48,727 nucleotides of DNA from Burkholderiaceae bacterium (lineage in GTDB: Bacteria; Pseudomonadota; Gammaproteobacteria; Burkholderiales; Burkholderiaceae_E): positions 1 to 48,727 of the forward strand of contig JAMLIN010000033.1 in the NCBI GenBank assembly GCA_023954135.1. The letters run 5' to 3'. The notes under the pieces were generated by a model that ran no database searches, was not told the DNA's origin, and was given only the letters and a program-made list of their open reading frames with translations. Below are positions 15,065 to 23,493 of this stretch, piece by piece (position 1 is the stretch's first letter; each line of letters begins with the position of its first letter). A program made the translations under genes and the position numbers.

Positions 15065-16273
15065 ATGACCTCCATCCTGATCGTCGGCGCGGGCCACGCC
15101 TCGGCCCAGCTCTGCGCCAGCCTGCGCGAGCAGGGCCATGACGGCCCGATCACCCTGGTCGGCGCGGAGCCGCACCTGCCCTATCACCGCCCGCCCCTGT
15201 CCAAGACCTTCGTGAAGGACCCGGCCGCCGAGCTCACCCCGATCCGGGCGGCGGCATGGTATGCAGGCCAGGGCGTTGACACCCGGCTGGGCGAGAAAGT
15301 GGTGGCCATCGACCGGCAGGCGCGCGAGATCGTGCTCGACGGCGGCGAGCGGCTCGGCTACGACGTGCTGGTGCTCGCGACCGGCGCCCGGGCGCGGCGC
15401 CTGCCCGGCCTGGACGGCATGGCCAACGTGCTGCTGCTGCGCGATGCGGCCGATGCCGGCGCGCTGCGCGATGCGCTGGCGGGTGTGGGCAGCGTCACCG
15501 TGGTCGGCGGCGGCTTCATCGGGCTGGAATTCGCCGCTACCGCCAGGGCGCTCGGCCGGTCGGTACGGGTGATCGAGATGGCGCCGCGGCTGCTCGCCCG
15601 CGCGGTCTCCACCACGATGTCCGACTACATCCTCGCCCTGCATCGCGGCGCCGGGCTCGACATCGCGCTCGCGGCCCGGATCGACGAGATCCGCAACCGG
15701 GACGGCCGCGTCACCGAGCTGGTGGTCGACGGCCGCGCCGAGCCGGTCGAGCTATTGGTGATCGGCATCGGGGCGGAGCCCAACATCGAGCTCGCGCGCG
15801 ATGCGGGCCTTGCCTGCGACAACGGCATCGTGGTGGACGAGCGGATGCGCACCGAGGATCCCGCCATCCTCGCGATCGGCGACTGCACCTCCTTCCCGCG
15901 CAACGGCGCCCGGATGCGGCTGGAGTCGGTGCAGAACGCCAACGACCAGGCGCGCACCGCGGTGGCCACCGCCATGGGGCGCGACGAGCCCTACGGTGCC
16001 ACGCCCTGGTTCTGGTCCGAGCAGGGCTCGATGCGCCTGCAGATCGCCGGCCTCGTGCCGGCGGACAGCGCCGGCGTGCTGCGGCCGGGCAAGTCGCCGG
16101 ATCATTTCTCGGTGCTGCATTTCGACGCCGGCGGCGCCCTGGTGGCGGTCGAGTCGGTCAACTCGCCGGGCGACCACATGATGGCGCGCAAGCTGGTGGC
16201 GGCCGGCATCAAGGTCGAGCCGGCCCGGATGGCCGACCCGGCGGTGGCGCTGAAGGAGTTCCTCGAAGGCTGA
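15065..16273 (+). CDS. FAD-dependent NAD(P)H:ferredoxin-type reductase
   Basis: The 402-residue protein has the two-dinucleotide-fold layout of oxygenase-coupled ferredoxin reductases (rhodocoxin or putidaredoxin reductase type). It has an FAD-binding GAGHAS near residue 7 and HLPYHRPPLSK. The NAD(P)-binding VVGGGFIGLEFA lies at about residue 145, and the second FAD motif AIGDCTSFP at about residue 275. It passes electrons from NAD(P)H to a ferredoxin that serves a cytochrome P450 or Rieske oxygenase. No partner ferredoxin or oxygenase is encoded in the window. It follows the feruloyl-CoA-synthase-like gene after a repeat-filled gap and may be co-transcribed. Confidence 0.85.
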   Translation: MTSILIVGAGHASAQLCASLREQGHDGPITLVGAEPHLPYHRPPLSKTFVKDPAAELTPIRAAAWYAGQGVDTRLGEKVVAIDRQAREIVLDGGERLGYDVLVLATGARARRLPGLDGMANVLLLRDAADAGALRDALAGVGSVTVVGGGFIGLEFAATARALGRSVRVIEMAPRLLARAVSTTMSDYILALHRGAGLDIALAARIDEIRNRDGRVTELVVDGRAEPVELLVIGIGAEPNIELARDAGLACDNGIVVDERMRTEDPAILAIGDCTSFPRNGARMRLESVQNANDQARTAVATAMGRDEPYGATPWFWSEQGSMRLQIAGLVPADSAGVLRPGKSPDHFSVLHFDAGGALVAVESVNSPGDHMMARKLVAAGIKVEPARMADPAVALKEFLEG

Positions 16274-16446
16274 TGTCTCCGGCGCGGGATCGCGCGTTCC
16301 CGGCGCTGCTCGCGCGGGGCGGGCGGGCTTCCCGGTATCGGCCCGGTTGTGGCCGCTTACCACTGGATACATCCTCGCGGCGCCGGCAAGGTGCTGCGGG
16401 CCCGTGCCCATACTAAGATGGCAGGGTCGTCCCGAAGGAATCGTTC

Positions 16447-16791
16447 ATGCCGTCTTCCCGTTGCCCGTTCCGTCCGCTCGGCCGCATCCTCGCGCTTGCC
16501 GCCGCGGCCGTGCTGCTCGCCGGCTGCGCCGCCGGCGTGGGCATCAGCGTGCCGATCGTGCCGGGCGTCTCGGTCGGCGTGGGCGTGGGCTCCGGCGGCC
16601 GCGCGCACGTCGGCGTGGGTACCGGCGTGGGGCCGGTCGGCGTCGGCGTGGGCGTCGACCAGGACGGCCGGGTCGGGGCGGGCGCCGGCGTCGGTGCCAG
16701 CACGGGCGTGGGCGGCGGCGCCCGCGTGGGCGCGGGGGTGGGTGTCGGCACGGTGATCCACGATCCGACCTGGCCCGCGGATACGCCCTGA
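16447..16791 (+). CDS. Small Gly/Val-rich repeat lipoprotein
   Basis: The 114-residue protein has a signal peptide with a lipobox (LLAGC at about residues 22-26), so it should be acylated and exported. The mature part is nearly all Gly, Val and Ala in alternating blocks such as VGVGVGSGG and GVGPVGVGVGVDQDGR, which suggests beta-rich repeats. The ATG at 16447 is preceded by AAGGA at eight bases. Codon bias matches the chromosome and the lipobox supports a real gene, although low complexity makes homology hard to judge. Function unknown. Confidence 0.68.
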   Translation: MPSSRCPFRPLGRILALAAAAVLLAGCAAGVGISVPIVPGVSVGVGVGSGGRAHVGVGTGVGPVGVGVGVDQDGRVGAGAGVGASTGVGGGARVGAGVGVGTVIHDPTWPADTP

Positions 16792-16798
16792 CGAGGGC

Positions 16799-18016
16799 TC
16801 AGCTCGGTGCGAAGTCGCGCGCGTGCCGGACCTGGGTCGAGACGTCGTCGTCGGCGATGACGCAGCCGCGGCCGGAGTCCTTCGCGAAATAGGCGCGGCG
16901 ATCGGCTGACGTCAGCAGTCGATCGAGGCCGGTGCCGTCGAAGGGATCGGTCGCCACGCCGATCGACACCGAGAGCCTGATCCGGTGCTCGCCGTCGACG
17001 ACCGACTCGGCGCGCACCCGCTCGCAGATCGATTCGGCAAGGCGCCGGGCGGCATCCGCATCGCCGCATTCGATCATCACGCAGAACTCCTCGCCGCCGT
17101 GGCGGCAGGCGATCGCCCGTGATGGCAGGATCTCCTCGAGCAGCCGGCCGAAGCGGCGCAGCACCCGGTCGCCGCAGCCATGGCCGAAGCGGTCGTTGAT
17201 CGACTTGAAGTGGTCGATGTCGATCATCATCAGCGCGATCGAGCCGGTCTGGCCTTCGCTGCGCTCGAGCATGAGGGCCGCCCGGTCGTGGAAGCCGCGC
17301 CGCGTCAGCAGGCCGGTCAGGCTGTCGGTGATCGCGAGGCGGCGCAGGTCGCCGGCGATGCGGGCGTTGACGATGCCGATGAAGGCCAGCGCGAAGGCCA
17401 TCGGCCCGAGCGCGTACAGCGTGATCGCCACGGTCTGCATCACCGATCCCGCCAGCATGCCGCCGCTGTCGACGGCCACCCCCTGGCGGATCACCGCGGC
17501 CAGTCGCAACAGGTTGAGGGTGCCGAAGGTGGCCATGACGCAGATCGACCAGTTGAGCGGCATCGGCGCGTCGATGCCGCGGCGGCGCAGCAGCATCGGC
17601 ACGGTCAGCGCCGCCATGGCGAACTGCATCATGCAGGTGATCGCGATCCGGGCCTCGTGGTTGTCGTAGCTGGTGCCCAGGGAAGCGTGGGCGGTGACGA
17701 TCACCAGGGCGACGAGCGCGATCGGGAGATGGCGCGGCTTGCGCAGGCAGAGCAGCCGGAAGCTCTGGTAGATGCCGAGCGCGCCGATCGAGGCGAGGGT
17801 GTTGGCGAGCAGGATCGAGATCGTGTCGGGCAGGTGCCCGCGCGAGGCGACCAGTGCCATCGCGGCGCCGAGGGTGATGGTGGTGGCCCCGGCCCATAGC
17901 AGGGCGGGCCGCGAAGGCGGATGCAGCCTGCGCGAGCCGATCATCATCAGGGCGCAGATGAACGCGTTGATCGCACCGATGAAGAACAGGGTGCGGATAT
18001 CGAGGAAGTCCAGCAT
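16799..18016 (-). CDS. Membrane-bound diguanylate cyclase (GGDEF)
   Basis: The 405-residue protein has about six or seven N-terminal membrane helices (residues about 5-225) and a cytoplasmic GGDEF domain (about 240-390). The domain shows DSLTGLLTRRGF, the Mg-binding MIDIDHFKSINDRFGH and the active-site RHGGEEF, an accepted GGEEF variant. It should make c-di-GMP from two GTP. No RxxD inhibitory site is visible just before the active site, so product inhibition may be absent. The N-terminal part is not a recognised named sensor domain. It is convergent with the lipoprotein gene, ending eight bases after it. Confidence 0.88.
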   Translation of the reverse strand: MLDFLDIRTLFFIGAINAFICALMMIGSRRLHPPSRPALLWAGATTITLGAAMALVASRGHLPDTISILLANTLASIGALGIYQSFRLLCLRKPRHLPIALVALVIVTAHASLGTSYDNHEARIAITCMMQFAMAALTVPMLLRRRGIDAPMPLNWSICVMATFGTLNLLRLAAVIRQGVAVDSGGMLAGSVMQTVAITLYALGPMAFALAFIGIVNARIAGDLRRLAITDSLTGLLTRRGFHDRAALMLERSEGQTGSIALMMIDIDHFKSINDRFGHGCGDRVLRRFGRLLEEILPSRAIACRHGGEEFCVMIECGDADAARRLAESICERVRAESVVDGEHRIRLSVSIGVATDPFDGTGLDRLLTSADRRAYFAKDSGRGCVIADDDVSTQVRHARDFAPS

Positions 18017-18174
18017 TGCCTGCCGAGTTTCGCTTGCGGCATCTCGCCGGCCGGCATCCGGGCGACGGACGAGGGCCTGTACCCGACGGACGATCCCGGT
18101 CGGTTGCTCTCCGGTATCCTTGCCGCTTTCCCGATTCCGCCTTGCGCTGCCCCGCGGGGCGCCTCCACCCGACG

Positions 18175-19041
18175 ATGCCTGCCGCTCCCTCGATCGCCGG
18201 CGCCGCGCTCTGGATGCTCGGCGCGCTCGCCTGCTTCGCGGCCATGGCGATCGGCGGCCGGGAGCTCGCCGCCGAGCTCGGCACCTTCCAGATCCTGTTC
18301 CTGCGCAGCGTCGTCGGCGTGCTCGCCCTGGCGGCGCTGCTGGCCGGCCGCGGCGGGCTTGCCGAGGTGCGTACCCGGCGCGCCGGGCTGCATCTGCTGC
18401 GCAACCTCGCCCACTTCGGCGGCCAGTACGGCTGGTTCCTCGGCATCGCCCTGATTCCGCTCGCGCAGGTCTTCGCGATCGAGTTCACCGCACCGATCTG
18501 GACGGTGCTGCTCGCGATGCTCTTCCTCGGCGAGCGCGCGAGTCCCGCCCGGGTCGGTGCCGTCGCGCTGGGCATCGCCGGCGTGCTGCTGATCCTGCGT
18601 CCCGGCGGCGAGGCGGTCTCGCCGGGCGCGCTCGCGGTGCTCGGCGGCGCGTTCTGCTATGCGCTCTCGTACGTGCTGACCAAGCGCCTCGTCGCGACCG
18701 AGTCGCCGATCGCGATCGTCTTCTACATGACGGTGATGCAGCTGCCGCTGGGTCTCGTGCCGGCCCTGTTCGACTGGCACTGGCCTTCGGCGGCGATGTG
18801 GCCCTGGGTCGTGGTGGTCGGGCTGACCGCGCTGGGCGCCCACTACTGCATCTCGCGCGCGATGGCGCTCGCCGATGCGATGGTGGTGGTGCCTATGGAT
18901 TTCCTGCGCCTGCCGCTGATCGCGATGGTGGGCGCGGTCTTCTACGCCGAACCGCTCGATCCGTGGCTCTTCGTCGGGGCGGCGCTGATGGTCGTCGGCA
19001 ACCTGCTCAATCTTCGGGCCGCTCGGGCGGCGGCGCGCTGA
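18175..19041 (+). CDS. EamA/DMT-family permease
   Basis: The 288-residue protein has about ten hydrophobic segments in two EamA repeats. The first repeat includes FQILFLRSVVGVLALAALL, FTAPIWTVLLAMLFLGE and VGAVALGIAGVLLILRPGG. The second starts GALAVLGGAFCYALSYVLTK and ends GAVFYAEPLDPWLFVGAALM. Family members export amino acids, nucleotides or other metabolites; the substrate cannot be told. ATG 18175 fits the usual start of the family (MPAAPSIAGAALWMLGAL), although no Shine-Dalgarno is clear. Its 3' end overlaps the convergent nnrS gene by 35 bp. Confidence 0.82.
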   Translation: MPAAPSIAGAALWMLGALACFAAMAIGGRELAAELGTFQILFLRSVVGVLALAALLAGRGGLAEVRTRRAGLHLLRNLAHFGGQYGWFLGIALIPLAQVFAIEFTAPIWTVLLAMLFLGERASPARVGAVALGIAGVLLILRPGGEAVSPGALAVLGGAFCYALSYVLTKRLVATESPIAIVFYMTVMQLPLGLVPALFDWHWPSAAMWPWVVVVGLTALGAHYCISRAMALADAMVVVPMDFLRLPLIAMVGAVFYAEPLDPWLFVGAALMVVGNLLNLRAARAAAR

Positions 19042-20227
19042 GCATCGGCCCGAACATCAGCGCGTAGCTGGCATAGGCGGCGATCCAGCCCCCGGCTGCG
19101 ATGCCGACCGCGAACTCGAAGTCCAGTCCGCCCATGCTGCGCAACAGGCCGGCGCCGATCACGGCGCCCAGCATGGTGGAGATCGCGACATCGGCGCGAA
19201 CCGCCAGCCGGGCACGCCGCAGGGCGACCCGGATCATCAGCGCCAGCATCGTCGTACCCATGGCGCCGGCGGTCCAGGCATGGATCGCGTCGCCGCGCAG
19301 CGGCCAGCCGAGCTCCGGCAGGGCGGCGCCGAGCCCGACCAGCACGAAGCCGGCCGGCACGAAGCCGTAGCCCACGTGCAGCGCGAATACCAGCGGCTCG
19401 CGCACTGTGCGCCAGCCCTGCCAGCGCAGCCAGCGCAGCGTCTGCAGCAGGCCGGCGGCGAGCAGCATGATGCCGGCGGCCCGGTGCGTGGGCGCCGCGG
19501 CCCAGGCGAGCAGCGCGATCGCGCTCGTCCAGACGGCGGCCGTATCGAGCAGCGCCCGGGGGCGCGGCGCCGGCGGGCGTCCAGTCTCGATGAACCAGCG
19601 CCGGGTGAAGCTCGGCACCAGCATGCCGCCGACGAGGGTGAGCAGCAGCACCACCGCGGCGATGCCGATCCGCGCCGGCAGGTCGATGGCGGGCGAGCCA
19701 CCGTTCATGGCCTGCCAGAGGAACAGGCAGTTGCCCAGGGCAAGGACGCCCAGCGGCATCAGCAGGCGCGCGATGCGCCGGTCGCGACCGCGGATCGCCT
19801 CGCGCGCGATCAGGCACCAGGCGAGCAGCAGGAAGGCGGCATCGATCGCGGCGGCGATCGCGAAGCCGCCGGGCGGCGCGGCCAGCAACGCGATCCGCCC
19901 GGCGAGCCAGAGCAGGAGCAGCAGGCTGCGCGGATGCCCGTTGACCGGCAGCCGTCCCGACCAGTTGGCCACGATCGACAGCATGTAGCCCACCATGATC
20001 GCCGGGGCGAAGCCGTAGAGCAGCTCGTGCACATGCCAGTCGAGCGGCGCGAGCGGACCGGGGATCCCGAGCGCGCCGCCCAGCGCCAGCAGCCAGATCG
20101 TCATGGCGAAGGCCGCCCATAGGCAACCGGCCAGGAAGAGAGGTGCCGCGCCGTCGGGCAGCGCAGGGCCTCGGGCGCGTGCCCTGCGGCGCGCGTTCCG
20201 TGGCGCATCGATGTCCGGTGGCCTCAT
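19007..20227 (-). CDS. nnrS: NnrS-family membrane protein
   Basis: The 406-residue protein has about twelve membrane segments. NnrS-type features are PLFLAGCLWAAFAM, the His-bearing DWHVHELLYGFAPAIMVGYM, GGMLVPSFTRRWF and a late HAWTAGAMGTTMLALMIRV. NnrS proteins are haem- and copper-binding membrane proteins tied to nitric-oxide stress in denitrifying proteobacteria. No denitrification gene is in the window, so its role here is inferred from family. The ATG at 20227 is chosen because upstream in-frame sequence is low-complexity. It is divergent from the MFS gene starting at 20352. Confidence 0.85.
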   Translation of the reverse strand: MRPPDIDAPRNARRRARARGPALPDGAAPLFLAGCLWAAFAMTIWLLALGGALGIPGPLAPLDWHVHELLYGFAPAIMVGYMLSIVANWSGRLPVNGHPRSLLLLLWLAGRIALLAAPPGGFAIAAAIDAAFLLLAWCLIAREAIRGRDRRIARLLMPLGVLALGNCLFLWQAMNGGSPAIDLPARIGIAAVVLLLTLVGGMLVPSFTRRWFIETGRPPAPRPRALLDTAAVWTSAIALLAWAAAPTHRAAGIMLLAAGLLQTLRWLRWQGWRTVREPLVFALHVGYGFVPAGFVLVGLGAALPELGWPLRGDAIHAWTAGAMGTTMLALMIRVALRRARLAVRADVAISTMLGAVIGAGLLRSMGGLDFEFAVGIAAGGWIAAYASYALMFGPMLSAPPPERPED

Positions 20228-20351
20228 GGATCCCTCGGGAGCTCGTGCCGATGATATCGCCGCTGCTGTCTGGCCGACGGCGGCCCTTCCGGCTGTGCCG
20301 GCACCTGACGCGGTACCGGTCGCCGTGCCGGACTTGGTATGCTGGCCGGCC

Positions 20352-21644
20352 ATGTCCAGATCCTCCGCGCCCGGCCTTCCCGTCGTCCTCGATCCCGCTT
20401 CGCTGCGGCGGCTTTCCTGGGCCTTCGGCGTCACGCAGATCGTTTCCTGGGGTTCGCTCTTCTACGCGATCGGGGTGCTCGGCAAATCCATCCGCGCCGA
20501 GCTGGGCATCTCCGAGCCGATGCTCTTCGCCGCGGTATCGGGTGCGCTGCTGATCAACGGCCTTTCCGCACCCGTGGTGGGCCGCCACATCGACCGCCAT
20601 GGCGGCCGGCGCCTGATGGCCGTCGGCTCGCTGGTCGCGGCGCTCGCCTTCGCGATCATCGGGCTCGCCAACGGGCAGCTCATGTACTTCGCGGGCTGGC
20701 TGGTGGCCGGCATCGCGATGCCGATGGTCTTCTACGATCCGGCCTTCGCGACCGTGACCCGGCACTCCGGCGGCTCCTACCGCCAGGCGCTGACGATGAT
20801 CACCCTGTTCGGCGGGCTGGCCGGCACCCTGTTCTGGCCGCTCACTTCGGTGCTGCACGATGCGCTCGGCTGGCGCGGCACCTGCGGCGTCTTCGCGCTG
20901 ATGCACCTGCTCGTGTGCATGCCGATCCACTGGCGGATGATCCCGGCCGACGTGCCGCGATCGTCGTCGACTGGTGGCGTCGCCGATGCGACTGCTGCCA
21001 GCCCGGCGGGCCCGGCCGCCGCGGCCGGATCGGCCACGCCTTCGCCGCGGGGCTGGGCCGCCGCCTCGCCGCAGGCGAAGCGCGCCTTCGTCTGGCTCAC
21101 CATCGCGTATTCCTTCAACGCCTTCAACATGGCGGCGCTGCTGGTCCACCTGCTGTTCCTGCTGCAGGCGCGCGGCCTCACCCTCGAGCAGGCGGTGCTG
21201 ATCGGCGCCGTGATCGGGCCCTGCCAGGTCGTCGCCCGCCTGTCGGACGTGGTGATGGGCGGCCGGATCAAGCCGCTCACGCTCGGCATGATCGCGACCT
21301 CGCTGGTCGCCGCGGGCGTGCTGGTGATCGCGCTGTCGGGCGCCTCGATGATCGCCGGCCTCGCGTTCGCGGTCCTCTTCGGCATGGGCAACGGCCTGCA
21401 GACCATCGCGCGTGGCCTCGTCGTCGGCGAGATCTTCGGATCGTCGGCCTACGGCGAGTGGCTCGGGCGCATGAGCCGCTACGTCTTCGTGGTCCACGCC
21501 ATCGCGCCCTTCGCCCTCTCGGCGCTGATCGGCGCCGGCCTCGGCTACGAGAACGCGGCCTGGGTGCTGGTGGCGGTGACACTGTCGGCGCTCGTGGCGT
21601 ATCGTGTGGCGATCCCGCGCCGGACGACGGAGGCCACCCGATGA
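20352..21644 (+). CDS. MFS transporter
   Basis: The 430-residue protein has twelve predicted membrane helices. The MFS loop motif reads GRHIDRHGGRRLMAVG between helices 2 and 3. A low-complexity Ala/Ser/Pro loop separates the two halves (about residues 205-235). The second half starts AKRAFVWLTIAYSFNAFNMA. Substrate unknown. Its stop overlaps the ATG of the sigma54 activator gene in ATGA, so the two are translationally coupled and probably one operon, which hints that the permease and the activator respond to related compounds. Confidence 0.83.
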   Translation: MSRSSAPGLPVVLDPASLRRLSWAFGVTQIVSWGSLFYAIGVLGKSIRAELGISEPMLFAAVSGALLINGLSAPVVGRHIDRHGGRRLMAVGSLVAALAFAIIGLANGQLMYFAGWLVAGIAMPMVFYDPAFATVTRHSGGSYRQALTMITLFGGLAGTLFWPLTSVLHDALGWRGTCGVFALMHLLVCMPIHWRMIPADVPRSSSTGGVADATAASPAGPAAAAGSATPSPRGWAAASPQAKRAFVWLTIAYSFNAFNMAALLVHLLFLLQARGLTLEQAVLIGAVIGPCQVVARLSDVVMGGRIKPLTLGMIATSLVAAGVLVIALSGASMIAGLAFAVLFGMGNGLQTIARGLVVGEIFGSSAYGEWLGRMSRYVFVVHAIAPFALSALIGAGLGYENAAWVLVAVTLSALVAYRVAIPRRTTEATR

Positions 21645-23197
21645 GTTCAGCCGCAGGGCCCGCGACATCGATCGACGCGTCGTACTACGACACCGACAAG
21701 ATCCTTCGCCAGGCGGCCGCGACCTTCTTCGATCATCTCTCGGAGATGTGCGAGGGCATCCTGCTGGTCGACAGCGATGCGCGCCTGGTCTGGATCAACG
21801 ACCGCTACGAGCGCTACCTCGGCACGCTCGGCTTCGAATCGCGCGACGAGGTGATCGGCCGGCCGATCGAGGAGGTGGTGCCCAACACGATGATGCGATC
21901 GGTGGTCGAGACCGGCCGCCCGATCCTGATCGACGTGATCGAGAACCCGACCGGCGCCTTCGTGGTCTCGCGGATCCCGCTGCACGACGACGAGGGCCGG
22001 GTGATCGGCGCGATCGGCATGATCCTCTACGACCAGATCGATTCCCTCAAGCCGATCCTCGGGCGGCTCTCGCGCCTGCAGACCGAGCTCGCCGCCGCCC
22101 GCCAGCAGCTCGCCCGCCAGCGCCGCACCCGCTACACCCTGTCGAACTTCGTCGGCAACAGCGCCGCGGCGCTCAACGTCAAGAGCCGGGCCCGGCGCGC
22201 CGCGGTGCTCAACACCACCGTCCTGCTGGTGGGCGAGACCGGCACCGGCAAGGAGCTCGTCGCCCAGGCGATCCATGCGGCATCGGCCCGCGCCTCGCGC
22301 CCCTTCATCGCGATCAACGTCGCCGCCATCCCCGAGACGCTGCTCGAGGCCGAGTTCTTCGGCGTCGCCCCGGGCGCGTTCACCGGCGCCGATCGCCGCG
22401 GCCGCGACGGCAAGCTGGCGCTCGCCGACACCGGTACGCTCTTCCTGGACGAGATCGCGGACATGCCGCTCGCCCTGCAGGCCAAGCTGCTGCGGGTCCT
22501 GCAGGAGCGCGAGTTCGAGCCGATCGGCTCGAACCGGATGCGCCCGATCGACATCCGGGTGATCGCCGCCACCAGCGTCGATCTCGGCCAGCGGGTCGAG
22601 GAGGGGCGCTTCCGTTCCGATCTCTATTACCGGCTCAATGTCCTGCCGATCCGCTTGCCGCCCCTGCGCGAGCGGCGCGCCGACCTCGAGGCGCTGTGCG
22701 AGTACCTGCTCGAGCAGCTCGCGCTCGAGCACGAGATGCTGCCCAAGGAGCTCGATGCCGATGCGCTCGCGCTGCTCGAGGCCTACGACTGGCCGGGCAA
22801 TGTCCGGGAGCTGCGCAACGTGCTCGAGCGCGCCTGCTCGTTCTGGGACGGGCTGCGCCTGACCGGCGATGCGGTGGCGGCAGCCCTGCCGGCGGGTTTC
22901 GACATGTCGCGCCAGGACGATCGACCGGCCGCGGGGCCGGACCGGGTCACGGAACCCGGAAAGCCCCTGGCGGACGACCGGCTGCGGCCCGCGGACGATG
23001 CGGGCGCTCACGTCGAGGCCCATCCCCTGCCGCTGCCCGAGCAGCTTGCCCGGCTCGAGCGCGAGGCCATCGCCGCCGCGCTGCGCGCCTGCGGCGGCAA
23101 CCGGGCGCAGGCCGCCCGGCGGCTCGGCATCGCCCGGGCGACGCTGTACCAGAAGCTCGCCGCCTGGCCGGACCTGGCGACCGACATCGGCGACTGA
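21641..23197 (+). CDS. PAS-domain sigma54-dependent transcriptional activator
   Basis: The 518-residue protein has an N-terminal PAS sensor (about 20-140; ILLVDSDARLVWIND, GRPIEEVVPNT). The AAA+ central domain has Walker A GETGTGKE, the sigma54-contact loop GAFTGA, Walker B GTLFLDEIAD and the arginine-finger region FRSDLYYRLNVLP. A C-terminal Fis-type HTH (CGGNRAQAARRLGIARATLY) completes it. It drives open-complex formation by sigma54 RNA polymerase from upstream sites. A consensus -24/-12 promoter and palindromic sites lie just downstream, before the ABC operon, which is therefore its likely target. The ATG has GGAGG ten bases upstream. Confidence 0.93.
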   Translation: MSSAAGPATSIDASYYDTDKILRQAAATFFDHLSEMCEGILLVDSDARLVWINDRYERYLGTLGFESRDEVIGRPIEEVVPNTMMRSVVETGRPILIDVIENPTGAFVVSRIPLHDDEGRVIGAIGMILYDQIDSLKPILGRLSRLQTELAAARQQLARQRRTRYTLSNFVGNSAAALNVKSRARRAAVLNTTVLLVGETGTGKELVAQAIHAASARASRPFIAINVAAIPETLLEAEFFGVAPGAFTGADRRGRDGKLALADTGTLFLDEIADMPLALQAKLLRVLQEREFEPIGSNRMRPIDIRVIAATSVDLGQRVEEGRFRSDLYYRLNVLPIRLPPLRERRADLEALCEYLLEQLALEHEMLPKELDADALALLEAYDWPGNVRELRNVLERACSFWDGLRLTGDAVAAALPAGFDMSRQDDRPAAGPDRVTEPGKPLADDRLRPADDAGAHVEAHPLPLPEQLARLEREAIAAALRACGGNRAQAARRLGIARATLYQKLAAWPDLATDIGD

Positions 23198-23250
23198 TCG
23201 CTGCGCCGGCCTCGCCTGGCGCTGGGCGCACGGGAGGGTGACCGGATTCC

Positions 23251-23332
23251 GGACACTTTCCCGCCGTTTTACCCCGAGTGTCCGTTTCCGGGACACCGAA
23301 CCGACAGGACATGTCCGGAATTCGGACATGTC
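23251..23332 (+). promoter_or_regulatory. Candidate upstream activator sites (GGACA/TGTCC palindromes)
   Basis: GGACA occurs at 23251. An inverted pair TGTCC (23279-23283) / GGACA (23291-23295) follows. A stronger palindrome has perfect 9-bp arms GACATGTCC (23308-23316) and GGACATGTC (23324-23332). They lie about 95-175 bp before the -24 element, the normal distance for sigma54 enhancers. The adjacent Fis-type activator is the natural binder. Confidence 0.68.
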
Positions 23333-23424
23333 GCCGAAGTCGCGATGGAATTCGCCTGGCGTGGTCGGCCACTCATGTCGACAAGCCATTGATTCATAAG
23401 AAGACTCATCGCGCCCGCCTGTGC

Positions 23425-23440
23425 TGGCACGGTCGTTGCA
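23425..23440 (+). promoter_or_regulatory. Sigma54 (-24/-12) promoter of the ABC operon
   Basis: TGGCACGGTCGTTGCA matches the sigma54 consensus TGGCACG-N4-TTGCW at every position. The GG and GC dinucleotides have the correct spacing. The expected transcript start is about 11 bases downstream, giving a leader of about 45 bases before the binding-protein ATG at 23494. Confidence 0.9.
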
Positions 23441-23493
23441 CCAAAGGCGGGCTGTCCGGCAACGCCGGCGGAACCACTCAGAGGAGACCACCC

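Noticed and set aside
12514-15153. An 879-codon minus-strand open frame
   Set aside because: It is antisense to the well-supported ligase gene and has no recognisable domain except where it overlaps the AEC sequence; long antisense frames are expected at this GC content.
18942-21668. A 908-codon minus-strand open frame
   Set aside because: It runs against the MFS gene and through nnrS in another frame; composition is Arg/Asp/Gly-rich noise without motifs.
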